From positions 1-64,000 of the forward strand of contig DATNIM010000009.1 in the NCBI GenBank assembly GCA_035604455.1: a DNA stretch of 64,000 nt, written 5' to 3'. Position numbers and translations under genes: made by a program. The notes below the pieces were generated by a model that saw only the letters and a program-made list of their open reading frames with translations, searched no databases and was not told the origin of the DNA. The DNA is from AG25 sp035604455. GTDB lineage: Bacteria > Gemmatimonadota > Gemmatimonadetes > Gemmatimonadales > GWC2-71-9. Of the stretch, positions 15,213 through 23,806 are shown one piece after another (positions within the stretch are counted from its first letter, which is position 1; each line of letters begins with the position of its first letter).

Positions 15213-17021
15213 CTAGCTGGAGGGCTTCAAACTAGCGGGCCGTTGGCTAGCGGGCAACCGGGCTTCGGGGTCGAGCAGCGCGATATCAACCGTTTCCGCC
15301 AGCCCCGACCGCAGTATGGCGAGGGCCTCGTCCGCGCCGCGGGCCTCGAGCGCCGCGGCCGCGGCCGTCCGCGCCTGCGGCATGCTCACCTGCCGGACGA
15401 TCCACCTGATGAGCGGGAGCGCCGGGGGTGAGACCGACAGCACTGTGTAGCCCAAACCCAAGAGAAGGAACGCGTGCACGGGGTCGGACGCCATCTCCCC
15501 ACACACGCTCGCGTGTTTGCCGGCAGCGCGAGCCGCGTCCGCGACCATCTTGAGGAGTCGGAGCACGCTCGGATCGTGCGATGCGAACCGGTCGGCCAAG
15601 CGCGCGTTCCCACGATCCACGACCAGCGTGTACTGCGTGAGGTCGTTGGTGCCGACGCTCACGAAATCACTTGCGGCTACGAACCGGTCGGCCAGCACCG
15701 CGGCGGCCGGCGTCTCGATCATGACGCCGATGCGGAGCTTCCGCGCGGCCGCGATCCCCTCGGCCGCCAAATGCTCGGCCTCGGCCGCGACCAGGGCCTG
15801 GGTGCGCTCAACTTCGTCGAGCCGCGTGACGAGCGGGATCATGAGCCAGATGTCGGCGCGGGCCGCGGCGCGCAGGATGGCGCGCACCTGCCCGCGGAAG
15901 AGCTCCGGCTGATCGAGACACACCCGGATCGCCCGCCACCCGAGGAACGGGTTCGCTTCCACGGGAGCGCGAAACGGGGCCGGGAGCTTGTCGCCCCCGA
16001 GATCGTAGGTGCGCACGACCACGGGCTGCCCAGGGAACGCAGCCCCGACACGCGCGAAATACGCGGCCTGCTCGTCCTCCGTGGGCATGGCGCTCCGGCC
16101 AGTGATGAAGAATTCGGTGCGCAACAGCCCCACCCCTTCGGCCCCGTGCTCCTTCACCGTCGCGATTTCGTCGGGGAGGTCGATGTTGCCCCAGAGGGTC
16201 ACGCGCACCCCATCCGTCGTGACGGCGGGCTGACTGATGACCTCGCTCAGGTCCGTGTCGAGCGCCTTGCGGGCCGTCTCGCGCCGGCGGGACGCGGCGA
16301 GCTCGGGCGCGCTCGGCCGCAGGAGCACCGTGCCCTGGGTACCGTCCACGACGAGCGGCGTGCCCGGCGCGATGCGGGTGATGGCGTCGGACAGGCCCAT
16401 CACGGCCGGAATGCCCATCGAATGCGCGAGGATCGCCGCATGCGACGTCCGGGTCCCCTCTTCGCTCACGAGCCCCACCACGCGGTCGCGCGGCAACTGG
16501 ACCGTCAAGCCCGGCGCGATTTCCCGTGCCACGACGACGCACGGCTCGGTCACAGTGTCCCAGAGCTCATTGTGCCCGCGGTGCAAGAGGTGCTCGAGGA
16601 CCCGAATCACGACGCCTTCTAGGTCGACGAGCCGCTCCTTGAGCCGCTGGCTTCCCGTGGCCGCCCAGAGATCGCGGACCTCAAGCGCCTTGAACTCATA
16701 GGCCTTCTCGGCGGTGAGGTGGCTCTGGCGGATCAGGCTCTCGACGTCGGCCAGAAAGTCGTGGTCCTCGAGCATGAGCAGCTGCGCATCGAAGATGCGG
16801 GCTTCGTCGGCGCCGGCGCGATCTGCCGCCGTCGCCTTGAGTTCGAGGAGGTGGCGCTTCACGTCGCTCACTGCCGCCTTGAGCCGGCGCACCTCCTTCC
16901 CGACTTGGGTTCGGGGCACGACCTTGCTCGGGACCTCGGGCATCGTCCAACGCACGATCAGGGCCGGCCCGATCGCGATGCCGGGCGAGACGCCGATCCC
17001 GCGCAGGAGGCGCTCGCTCAC
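15213..17021 (-). CDS. ptsI: Phosphoenolpyruvate-protein phosphotransferase (PTS enzyme I)
   Basis: Enzyme I takes phosphate from PEP and passes it to HPr. The 602-residue protein has the N-terminal HPr-binding helical domain, the phosphohistidine loop EEGTRTSHAAILAHSMGIPAVMG (active His about 190), the TIM-barrel PEP domain with GIGLLRTEF-type VGLLRTEFFITGR and RTYDLGGDK, and the C-terminal CGEMASDPVHAFLLLGLG with the catalytic cysteine. It overlaps ptsH by 4 bases at GTGA or ATGA and completes the PTS operon that starts with hprK. Confidence 0.97.
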   Translation of the reverse strand: MSERLLRGIGVSPGIAIGPALIVRWTMPEVPSKVVPRTQVGKEVRRLKAAVSDVKRHLLELKATAADRAGADEARIFDAQLLMLEDHDFLADVESLIRQSHLTAEKAYEFKALEVRDLWAATGSQRLKERLVDLEGVVIRVLEHLLHRGHNELWDTVTEPCVVVAREIAPGLTVQLPRDRVVGLVSEEGTRTSHAAILAHSMGIPAVMGLSDAITRIAPGTPLVVDGTQGTVLLRPSAPELAASRRRETARKALDTDLSEVISQPAVTTDGVRVTLWGNIDLPDEIATVKEHGAEGVGLLRTEFFITGRSAMPTEDEQAAYFARVGAAFPGQPVVVRTYDLGGDKLPAPFRAPVEANPFLGWRAIRVCLDQPELFRGQVRAILRAAARADIWLMIPLVTRLDEVERTQALVAAEAEHLAAEGIAAARKLRIGVMIETPAAAVLADRFVAASDFVSVGTNDLTQYTLVVDRGNARLADRFASHDPSVLRLLKMVADAARAAGKHASVCGEMASDPVHAFLLLGLGYTVLSVSPPALPLIRWIVRQVSMPQARTAAAAALEARGADEALAILRSGLAETVDIALLDPEARLPASQRPASLKPSS

Positions 17022-17323
17022 GAAGCCGCCTCCTCAGCCAGGTCGTCGTCGATCCCGCCCATCTCGTGGAACCCGTCCGCCACGAGAGCGAGGAGTGCGG
17101 CCATGGCGTCCTGCGCGTCTTCTCCATCAGCCCGAATGACAACCGAGGACCCGAATTCGGCCGCGAGCATCATCACCCCCATGATGCTTTTCCCGTTCAC
17201 CGTCAGGTCGCCTTTGCGAACCTCGACGCGCGACCGGAACCGAGACGCAGTCTTCACAAACTCGGCCGCCGGCCGAGCATGCATGCCGAGGGGGTTGACG
17301 ATCGGAGCGTCGCGCTCGATCAC
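17018..17323 (-). CDS. ptsH: Phosphocarrier protein HPr
   Basis: HPr relays phosphate from enzyme I to the IIA component. The product is about 101 residues. The active-site histidine is in NPLGMHARPAAEFV (about residue 15), and the regulatory serine is in GKSIMGVMML (about 46). Both are intact, so it can be a substrate of enzyme I and of HprK from the same operon. Start is a GTG at 17323 or 17329; the first overlaps the IID stop region by 4 bases and is used here. The long open frame further upstream is in the IID coding region and is not HPr-like. The C-terminus has an extra acidic DDDLAEE tail. Confidence 0.94.
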   Translation of the reverse strand: MIERDAPIVNPLGMHARPAAEFVKTASRFRSRVEVRKGDLTVNGKSIMGVMMLAAEFGSSVVIRADGEDAQDAMAALLALVADGFHEMGGIDDDLAEEAAS

Positions 17324-18060
17324 CGCCACACCCACCCAACCACAAGCGACACGGCGAGCACTCCAAGCCCGAAGCGCAGGCCGGTGAGGGCGCGCCGCCA
17401 CTGCAGCAGGCCCAGACCCGCCGCGGCGATGCCGGCAACGGCGAGTCGCGCCCAGCCCGGGAACGGGCTCGCGAGGTACGCAGCCGTCAGCGGGAGTGCC
17501 GCGCCCACGGCGAGGGGGGTCGCCACGCCAAACAGCGCGTCGGCCCGCTGCAGCGCCGGCTCCCGCAAGGCCTCGACCACGCGGTGACCGCGCGACCAGC
17601 CGGCCTTGAGCGCCCAGGCGCGGAGCCAGACGTGCCCCAGATTGTAGAGGGCGAGGAACCCCACCACGGCCCACCACCCCCACCCCAGGGCCACGCCAAT
17701 CAGCATCAGCGCCGCGTTCAGCGGCAGCCATTCGGCCCAGACCAGGCGGTCGCCCAGCGATCCAAGCGGCCCGCCCAGGGCGAGACGCAAGCGCTCGATC
17801 TGCGCGGGCTCGATCCCGTCGTGCTCAGCACGGGCGACCGCACCGACGGCCATCCCGCCGAGGTAGGGATGCGCGTTGAAGAGCCGGGCGCCGCGCGCGA
17901 GCGCGGCGCGGTACTCGCGCTCGCCCCTTCCACCTCCGAGATCGCGCAGCAGCGGCTCCTCGGCCACCGCGAACCCCACGCCCTGGAGGCGTTCGTAGTT
18001 CCAGGACCCCTGCAACGTGAAAAGCCGCAGGAGCACGCGGGCCAGCGGGGGACGCTTCAT
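17320..18060 (-). CDS. PTS mannose-family IID component
   Basis: IID is the membrane partner of IIC in mannose-type PTS permeases. The 246-residue product begins MKRPPLARVLLRLFTLQGSWNYER, close to the family N-terminus with its FxxQxxWNYE motif. It then has FNAHPYLGGMAVGAVAR and PLGSLGDRLVWAEWLP, which are family hallmarks, followed by several C-terminal membrane helices and an ending at VVGWVWR. It overlaps IIC and HPr by 4 bases each. It lacks nothing obvious, so the permease may be functional. Confidence 0.9.
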   Translation of the reverse strand: MKRPPLARVLLRLFTLQGSWNYERLQGVGFAVAEEPLLRDLGGGRGEREYRAALARGARLFNAHPYLGGMAVGAVARAEHDGIEPAQIERLRLALGGPLGSLGDRLVWAEWLPLNAALMLIGVALGWGWWAVVGFLALYNLGHVWLRAWALKAGWSRGHRVVEALREPALQRADALFGVATPLAVGAALPLTAAYLASPFPGWARLAVAGIAAAGLGLLQWRRALTGLRFGLGVLAVSLVVGWVWR

Positions 18061-18737
18061 CGCAGCCACGCACCGAGCGTCCCGAGAACGACACCCGCCA
18101 CGAGCCACGCGAAGTTCACACGGCGGCCGACCAAGTTGAGCGTGCCGTTGCTCCCCGCGGCGATCGCTGCACCGGTCGCGGCCGCGGCGACGACGATCGC
18201 CCCTCGGGCAGTCAGGGTCCCCACCATGTAGGTCCGTACGAGCGCCGCGAGGACCAGGCCGGTCGCCGTGACCAGCATGCCGCGCAGGGCATCGCGTCCG
18301 AGAGCGGTCGCGTGCACGCGCACGATGGTGTCCGGATCTCCCGCCTCGAGTCCCGCAGTGGCCCGGCGGACCGCACGGGTATTGAGTGGCCGGAGCGCCC
18401 AGTGCACGCTGATGCCGCCCACGAGCCCTGTGAACATCCCGACCACCACCCCAAGGCCCACGCCCAAGGCCCCCGCCGCGGCATGGGCCGCCGCGACTCC
18501 GGCGACCGTGGCGGGACCATACTCGGGGTAGCGCGCCGCGCCGAGCGGGAGGATGTCGAGCTGGAGGAGCTCGAACAGCATCCCGAGTCTCAGTCCCGTA
18601 CCCACATCCCCGAGGATCGCCCCCGCCACCGTGCCGGCCACGAGCGGGCGCGCGATCATGACCTGCGGGACGCTCGCCAGATCGAGCCCGACGAGCGTGC
18701 CCCAGGCTTCGAGCAGGAGCGCGGGCTCCGGTCTCAT
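18057..18737 (-). CDS. PTS mannose-family IIC component
   Basis: IIC is the polytopic substrate channel of mannose-type PTS permeases. The 226-residue product has six or so membrane helices and family features: SVPQVMIARPLVAGTVAGAILGD near 22-44 and GMLFELLQLDILPLGAARYPEYGPATV near 52-78. It is at the short end for the family. It overlaps IIB and IID by 4 bases. The sugar cannot be read from sequence, and no sugar catabolic gene is adjacent. Confidence 0.9.
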   Translation of the reverse strand: MRPEPALLLEAWGTLVGLDLASVPQVMIARPLVAGTVAGAILGDVGTGLRLGMLFELLQLDILPLGAARYPEYGPATVAGVAAAHAAAGALGVGLGVVVGMFTGLVGGISVHWALRPLNTRAVRRATAGLEAGDPDTIVRVHATALGRDALRGMLVTATGLVLAALVRTYMVGTLTARGAIVVAAAATGAAIAAGSNGTLNLVGRRVNFAWLVAGVVLGTLGAWLR

Positions 18738-19207
18738 GTGAATTCCTCGACCGGAACGGCCCGGGCGCTCGGGACGTCCTGCGCGCTGATTTCGACGCCC
18801 TGAGCCGCAAGCTCTCGCAGCTGCGCCGCTTCGGCATCGGACAAGTACACGTAGCGGAGCCGCTCGGCCCGACCGGTACGCTGGTGCAGCCCGCCGACGT
18901 TGATGCGCGTGACCCGACGAGTGTGCCGCGCGAGATCGGCGAGCGCGGCGATGTCCCCCGCGACGACGATCCCGGTGCGACTGTCCGCCTCCCATTCCGC
19001 GACGCGCGCCGTCGCCTCGGCCACCGAGGCGAAGAAGACTTCGATGTGCGGGGGCACGCTCATGCGATAGAGATCCTGTTCCCAGTCGTTGGCGCGCACG
19101 CCGTCGTCGACGAGCGCGATGAATCCGACGTGGAGCGGCTGGCCCCAGCCCACGACAACTTGGCCGTGGATGAGACGGTCGTCGAGGCGGTACAACTTGA
19201 CCGTCAT
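18734..19207 (-). CDS. PTS mannose/fructose/sorbose-family IIB component
   Basis: IIB passes phosphate from IIA to the incoming sugar. The 157-residue protein begins MTVKLYRLDDRLIHGQVVVGWG, where the histidine of RLIHGQV (residue 15) is the phosphorylation site. Later features match the family: DDGVRANDWEQDLYRMSVPP, then NVGGLHQRTGR and YVYLSDAEAAQLREL. It overlaps IIA and IIC by 4 bases at ATGA junctions, so the four subunits should be made together. Confidence 0.93.
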   Translation of the reverse strand: MTVKLYRLDDRLIHGQVVVGWGQPLHVGFIALVDDGVRANDWEQDLYRMSVPPHIEVFFASVAEATARVAEWEADSRTGIVVAGDIAALADLARHTRRVTRINVGGLHQRTGRAERLRYVYLSDAEAAQLRELAAQGVEISAQDVPSARAVPVEEFT

Positions 19208-19581
19208 GCAGCGGGCGTGCGGATCGCCCGGGTCCCTGCGGCGGCGGCGCGCGCGGCGGCCTCGGCCGGCGAGAGCTCGCGATGAAACACGAAGTCGAGC
19301 AGCATCGCGAGGTTCACCCCGGTGACGACGCTCAACCCGGGGCGGCCCCGCGCGTAGCTCACCGCTCCCGTCAGGCACGACCCCCCCGGGAGGTCGATGA
19401 ACAGCACCCCGGGCTGGTCACCTACCGCATCGCCCAGCTTTTCCGCGAGCGCGGCGCGGTCGCAGCCATCGTTGCTGACCGGAACGAGCGCGCCGGTGAC
19501 GCCGGTGATCGCCTCGACGGCAGTGATCAGGGCCCGCGCCACCGCGGCGTGCGAAACGATGATGCCGCGCAGCTCACTCAT
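19204..19581 (-). CDS. PTS mannose-family IIA component
   Basis: IIA accepts phosphate from HPr. The 125-residue product matches the stand-alone IIA-Man domain: the phospho-histidine is in IIVSHAAVARALI (about residue 11). The GVLFIDLPGGSCL segment and the VTGVNLAMLLDFVF segment follow as in ManX. It is separate from IIB, unlike the fused ManX of enteric bacteria. It overlaps hprK by 8 bases and IIB by 4. Confidence 0.92.
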   Translation of the reverse strand: MSELRGIIVSHAAVARALITAVEAITGVTGALVPVSNDGCDRAALAEKLGDAVGDQPGVLFIDLPGGSCLTGAVSYARGRPGLSVVTGVNLAMLLDFVFHRELSPAEAAARAAAAGTRAIRTPAA

Positions 19582-20539
19582 AGTCTTGCTCGAGGTACTC
19601 GGCGAGCTCCCGCGGCTCGGCCGTCTGTCGCAGGAGTCGCTCGTTGAACTGCTTCGCCGAGTCGACCCCGCTGTAGCGGAGCAAATGGTTCATCGCCACC
19701 ACTTCGCAGATCACGGTGAGGTTCTTCCCGGGGTTGAGCGGCACCGTGACAATGGGCAAGGGGACATCGATAATCGTCGTCTTGGCGCGGTCCAAGCCGG
19801 TGCGGTCGTACTCCTTGGACGCGTCCCAGTCCGCGAGTTGAACCACGACCTCGATCCGTTTCTGCTGGCGCACTGCTCGGATCCCGAAGAGCGCCTGGAT
19901 GTCGATCAGCCCGACCCCGCGGATCTCCATATAGTGGCGCGCCAGGTCGTGGCCGCGGCCGATCAACACGTCATGCCCCAGCCGCTTGATGTGGACGATA
20001 TCGTCCGCGACGAGCCGGTGCCCCCGCTCGACCAAGTCGAGCACGCATTCGCTCTTGCCGATCCCCGAGCGCCCGATGAAGAGCAGGCCAACGCCGAACA
20101 CGTCGGCGAGCGATCCGTGCATGGTCGTATTCGGGGCGAATGCATCGTCCAGGAACGGCTTCAGCCGCCGATAGAACTCGGCCGTTCGGAGCTTCGTGCG
20201 GATCACCGCGATGCCCTTGGTGCGGGCGAACGCGACAAGGTCGGCGGGGGGCTCCTGTCCCTTGGTGATGACCACGCACGGCAAGTCGAACGTGAAGAAC
20301 GTCTCGAGCCGCTGGCGGCGCGCCTCCTCATCGAGGGAGCCGAGGTAGGTGACCTCCGTCTGCCCGAGCACGTGGATTCGGCTCTGCGCGAAGCGCGCCG
20401 TGAACCCCGCGAGCACGAGCCCGGGGCTCGACGCCTCGGGGGTGGGCATGACGCGGTCCAAGCCCACGTCGCCGGTCAGGGCCTCGAGTTGGAGCAGATC
20501 GCCCTTTCGCTCGAGGAGATCTCGGACGCGCGGAGGCAT
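19574..20539 (-). CDS. hprK: HPr kinase/phosphorylase
   Basis: HprK phosphorylates or dephosphorylates HPr on its serine in response to metabolite levels. The 321-residue protein has the usual two domains. The C-terminal kinase domain has HGSLADVFGVGLLFIGRSGIGKSE, with the P-loop at about 156-163, followed by RLVADDIVHIKR and MEIRGVGLIDIQALFGIRAVR. The ATG at 20539 gives the normal length and a normal N-terminus (RVRDLLERKGD). The open frame upstream has no conserved residues. It leads the PTS genes, so the sensor and its target are co-expressed. A 64-base gap separates it from the glycosyltransferase gene; I see no strong promoter or terminator there. Confidence 0.95.
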   Translation of the reverse strand: MPPRVRDLLERKGDLLQLEALTGDVGLDRVMPTPEASSPGLVLAGFTARFAQSRIHVLGQTEVTYLGSLDEEARRQRLETFFTFDLPCVVITKGQEPPADLVAFARTKGIAVIRTKLRTAEFYRRLKPFLDDAFAPNTTMHGSLADVFGVGLLFIGRSGIGKSECVLDLVERGHRLVADDIVHIKRLGHDVLIGRGHDLARHYMEIRGVGLIDIQALFGIRAVRQQKRIEVVVQLADWDASKEYDRTGLDRAKTTIIDVPLPIVTVPLNPGKNLTVICEVVAMNHLLRYSGVDSAKQFNERLLRQTAEPRELAEYLEQDYE

Positions 20540-20603
20540 TAGCGAGGCGCTCGGGATGCGAGCAGGCGTGAGCCGCGCGAGCGCCTGATCGGGTTTTGCA
20601 TAA

Positions 20604-21722
20604 TCAGCCTCCGCGGGCGATGATGCGTTCCAGGTGCGCCTCGGTCCCGCTCGCGGCGCGCTCCCAGGACAGGCCGGTCGCAAACGCCCGCGCGTTCCGG
20701 CCGAGGCGCTCGACCAGCGCCGGGGTCGTGGCGAGCTCGACCATGCGAGCGCCGAGGGCCGCCGCGTCGCCGTGCGGCACGAGATACCCTGTCTCCCCGT
20801 GCCGCACCGACTCGCGCAGGCCCGGGCTGTCGGACGCGAGCGCCGCAGTTCCGCACGCCGCCGCTTCTACGTTTGAGATCCCCCACCCTTCCTTGGGACT
20901 CGGGAACACCACGGCCCACGCCTGACGCATAAGGCGGCGTTTCTCCTCTTCTGACACGAAGCCGAGGAAGCGCGCGTCCTCCGCGATCCCGAGGGCGCCC
21001 GCCAAGCGTTCGAGGCGCGGGCGGTCGTCCCCGTGCCCGGCAATATCGAGCCGCGGCCGCACCCCCGCCTGCCGGGCGCGGGCGAGCGCGCGCAACGCGG
21101 TCTCCACTCCTTTATAACGCTTCAAACGCCCGACATACAAGAACGTCGGAGTGGGGGCGCGAGGCGTCGCGGGATCCGGGACGTATCGGGTCGCATCAAC
21201 CCCGGGATAAATGACCTCGATCCGCTCGCGGGGCACGCCGCGGCGCACGAGGTCGTCGCGGGTGCTCTCAGAAATCGCGTGGAACCCGGCCCGCCGGTAC
21301 CCCCATGCGAAGGGGCGTTCGGCGGTCCAGACGATGGTGGCCACGATCCAATTGGCCTCGGCGAAGGCCGTGGTGCCGAACAGGTGGGGCACGATGGCGC
21401 AGAACGGCAGCGGCCGGGCGAGACCGGCCAAGTAGAGCGGCAGTTTATTGATGTCCTCCACGACGATGTCGAAAGGCCCGGTCGCGAGGCGGGCCCGGAC
21501 GGCGGAGCGCGCCTGCAGCGCGAAGCTGTGTCGGCCTCCCAAGCGGTGCACGTGCAAGCCGTCGAGCTCGGCGCGCGCCGGGGCTCCCGGCCAGCCGCTC
21601 GTCACCAGGTCGATCTCGTGCCCGCGCTGGGCGAGGCGCCCGAAGATCTCGTGCAGGTGGACCTCGGCACCCCCGGCCTGCGGATTCTCCCGATCATTCC
21701 AATTGACGACGAGGATCCTCAC
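20604..21722 (-). CDS. Glycosyltransferase family 4 (GT-B)
   Basis: The 372-residue protein is a retaining GT4-type glycosyltransferase of unknown acceptor. The N-terminal lobe begins MRILVVNWNDRENPQAGGAEVHLHEI, and the C-terminal lobe has FLYVGRLKRYKGVETALRAL, the LGFVSEEEKRRLM stretch, and the nucleotide-sugar EX7E-type region PSPKEGWGISNVEAAACG. There are no membrane segments. The GTG at 21722 overlaps nusB by 4 bases (GTGA); the open frame upstream belongs to nusB shadows. It may modify lipids or envelope glycans, but no envelope-sugar genes are adjacent. Confidence 0.88.
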   Translation of the reverse strand: MRILVVNWNDRENPQAGGAEVHLHEIFGRLAQRGHEIDLVTSGWPGAPARAELDGLHVHRLGGRHSFALQARSAVRARLATGPFDIVVEDINKLPLYLAGLARPLPFCAIVPHLFGTTAFAEANWIVATIVWTAERPFAWGYRRAGFHAISESTRDDLVRRGVPRERIEVIYPGVDATRYVPDPATPRAPTPTFLYVGRLKRYKGVETALRALARARQAGVRPRLDIAGHGDDRPRLERLAGALGIAEDARFLGFVSEEEKRRLMRQAWAVVFPSPKEGWGISNVEAAACGTAALASDSPGLRESVRHGETGYLVPHGDAAALGARMVELATTPALVERLGRNARAFATGLSWERAASGTEAHLERIIARGG

Positions 21723-22132
21723 AGCACGCCCGCGTCTCGCGCCAGGGTGTCGAGCACCCCGTTGACGAAGGCGGGCGCCTTGGGCCCTGCGAACCACTGG
21801 GCGAGTTTCACCGCTTCGTCGATCACGACGCGCGGCGGCGCCTCGCCCAGCGCGAGCTCCGCCAGGGCCAACCGGAGCACGTTGCGCTCGATCACGCCGA
21901 GCCGCTCCAGACGCCAGTGCTCGGCGGCGTGCTCGACCCGCGCGTCGAACTCGGGCAGCCCGGCCACCGTCCGGTCGGCGAGCATGGCGGCGCGCGCGAA
22001 CCCCGGCGGCAGGCGCCCGAACAGCCGCGCGAGGCCGATCACGACGGTTTCGAGTGGAGGGTGGCCCAACAGGTCCCACGCGTACAACAGCTGCAAGGCC
22101 CGGACGCGGCCCTTAGTCTCGAGACGCTGCAC
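21719..22132 (-). CDS. nusB: Transcription antitermination factor NusB
   Basis: NusB binds boxA RNA with NusE (S10) in rRNA antitermination. The 137-residue all-helical product begins MQRLETKGRVRALQLLYAWD, a normal N-terminus, and ends with the family region ERLGVIERNVLRLALAEL, PPRVVIDEAVKLAQWFAG and FVNGVLDTLARD. Placement directly after ribH is common across bacteria. It overlaps ribH by 20 bases and the glycosyltransferase gene by 4. Confidence 0.95.
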   Translation of the reverse strand: MQRLETKGRVRALQLLYAWDLLGHPPLETVVIGLARLFGRLPPGFARAAMLADRTVAGLPEFDARVEHAAEHWRLERLGVIERNVLRLALAELALGEAPPRVVIDEAVKLAQWFAGPKAPAFVNGVLDTLARDAGVL

Positions 22133-22598
22133 GCGTCAGCTGGGCGAGGACCCCGGCGGTGGCAAGCGCCGCCTCGGCCGCCTCGTGGCCCTTGTTGCCC
22201 GCCGCCCCGCCCGCGCGCGCAAGCGCCTGGTCGAGCGTGTCGGTCGTGAGGACGCCGAACCCCACGGGCAGTTGGTGCGTGCGGGCGACGGCGCCGAGGC
22301 CCCGCGTCGCCTCCCCGGCCACGTATTCGAAGTGCGGCGTCTCGCCGCGTACGACGCAGCCGAGTGCCACGATCGCTGCGTAGCGGTGGCTCGCGGCCGC
22401 CACCTCGGCCGCGACCGGCAGCTCGAAGGCCCCGGGTACCCAGATTACGTCCACGCGGGAGTCCGCCACCTGGTGCTCGCGCAAGCAGGCGAGCGCGCCG
22501 TCGAGCAGCCGGGCGGTGACGAGTTCGTTGAAGCGACTGACGACGACCGCGACGCGGCCGCTCGGCGCCGCGCCCGGAGTGCTCAGAATCTCGGCCAC
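22113..22598 (-). CDS. ribH: 6,7-dimethyl-8-ribityllumazine synthase
   Basis: RibH joins the RibA-derived ribitylaminouracil with the RibB-derived butanone phosphate to make lumazine. The 161-residue product has VVSRFNELVTARLLDGALACL, WVPGAFELPVAAE, ALGCVVRGETPHFEYVAGE and the phosphate-binding GFGVLTTDTLDQA. A GTG at 22598 starts right after ribAB (2-base gap). The long open frame further upstream is a shadow of ribAB. It overlaps nusB by 20 bases. Confidence 0.95.
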   Translation of the reverse strand: MAEILSTPGAAPSGRVAVVVSRFNELVTARLLDGALACLREHQVADSRVDVIWVPGAFELPVAAEVAAASHRYAAIVALGCVVRGETPHFEYVAGEATRGLGAVARTHQLPVGFGVLTTDTLDQALARAGGAAGNKGHEAAEAALATAGVLAQLTRAASRD

Positions 22599-22600
22599 GG

Positions 22601-23806
22601 TCAGTGCGTCAGCAGGTGGCCGAGCTTGTCGCGCTTCACATCGAGGTACGAGCGGTTCTCGGCGGAAGCGGGCGGCACGAGCGGCACGCGCTCGACGATC
22701 TCGAGCCCGTAGCCCTCGAGGCCCACGAGCTTCATGGGGTTGTTGGTGAGAATGCGGATCGACGAGAGCCCGAGGTCGAGCAGGATCTGCGCGCCGATGC
22801 CGTAGTTGCGCAGGTCGGCCTTGAAACCGAGCTTCTCGTTCGCCGTCACCGTGTCGTGTCCGGCGTCCTGAAGCTCGTAGGCCTTGAGCTTGTTGAGCAA
22901 CCCGATGCCCCGACCTTCCTGATCGAGATACACGACCACCCCGCGTCCCGCCTCGGCCACGAGCTGGAGCGCGCTGTGCAACTGCCAGCCGCAGTCGCAG
23001 CGCCCGGACCCGAAGACGTCCCCCGTGAGGCACTTCGAGTGCATCCGCACGAGGACCTGCTCTGCCCCCTCGACGTCGCCGTAGACCAGCGCCAGGTGCT
23101 CGGCCTGATCCACGTCGTTCGTATAGCCGTAAATGCGGAATTCTCCAAACGGGGTCGGCAGCCGCGCCTCGGCGGCACGGTGGACGAGGCGTTCGGTCGC
23201 GAGCCGGTAGCTGACGAGCTGCGCGACCGTGATGAACGTGAGCCCGTGCTCGCCAGCAAAGCGCTCGAGCTCGGGCCGCCGGGCCATCGTGCCGTCGGGG
23301 TTCAGGATCTCGCAGATCACGCCGGCCGGATAGCGTCCCGCGAGGCGCGCGAGATCCACGCTCGCCTCCGTCTGCCCGACCCGCTGGAGCACGCCGCCCG
23401 GCCGTGCACGCAGGGGGAAGACGTGCCCCGGTCGCCGCAGGTCGCTCGGAATCGTGTCGGCATCGATGGCCACCCGGATCGTCGTCGCCCGATCGGCGGC
23501 CGAGATTCCCGTGGTGACGCCGAAGCGGCTCGCCGCATCCACGCTCACGGTGAACGCCGTGTCGTGCGCCTCCGTGTTCTGAGGCGTCATCGGCATCAAC
23601 CCGAGCGCCTGACAGCGCTCGGGCCGGAGGGTGAGGCAAATGAGCCCCCGCCCGTGCGTTGCCATGAAGTTGATCGACTCCGGGGTCGCGTGATCCGCGG
23701 CCCCGACCAAGTCGCCTTCGTTCTCGCGGTCCTCATCGTCGGCCACGATCACGAGACGGCCGGCGCGAATGTCCGCGAGCGCCTTCTCTATCGTCCCGAA
23801 TGGCAT
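22601..23806 (-). CDS. ribBA: Bifunctional 3,4-dihydroxy-2-butanone-4-phosphate synthase / GTP cyclohydrolase II
   Basis: This fused enzyme makes both precursors of riboflavin. RibB occupies residues 1-205 (DDEDRENEGDLVGAA, INFMATHGRGLICL, HVFPLRARPGGVL and the HTEA-like QTEASVDLARLAG). RibA occupies residues 205-401 (VLVRMHSKCLTGDVFGSGRCDCGWQL with the zinc cysteines, YLDQEGRGIGL, and LTNNP near the end). The RibB domain lacks the usual R-x-G-H-T-E: here it reads RVGQTEA, with Q in place of the H. The start overlaps ribE by 19 bases. Confidence 0.95.
   Translation of the reverse strand: MPFGTIEKALADIRAGRLVIVADDEDRENEGDLVGAADHATPESINFMATHGRGLICLTLRPERCQALGLMPMTPQNTEAHDTAFTVSVDAASRFGVTTGISAADRATTIRVAIDADTIPSDLRRPGHVFPLRARPGGVLQRVGQTEASVDLARLAGRYPAGVICEILNPDGTMARRPELERFAGEHGLTFITVAQLVSYRLATERLVHRAAEARLPTPFGEFRIYGYTNDVDQAEHLALVYGDVEGAEQVLVRMHSKCLTGDVFGSGRCDCGWQLHSALQLVAEAGRGVVVYLDQEGRGIGLLNKLKAYELQDAGHDTVTANEKLGFKADLRNYGIGAQILLDLGLSSIRILTNNPMKLVGLEGYGLEIVERVPLVPPASAENRSYLDVKRDKLGHLLTH

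Noticed and set aside
20540..20603. Promoter in the gap between the glycosyltransferase gene and hprK
   Set aside because: An AT-rich TGATTATG stretch is present but no -35-like element lies at a suitable distance.
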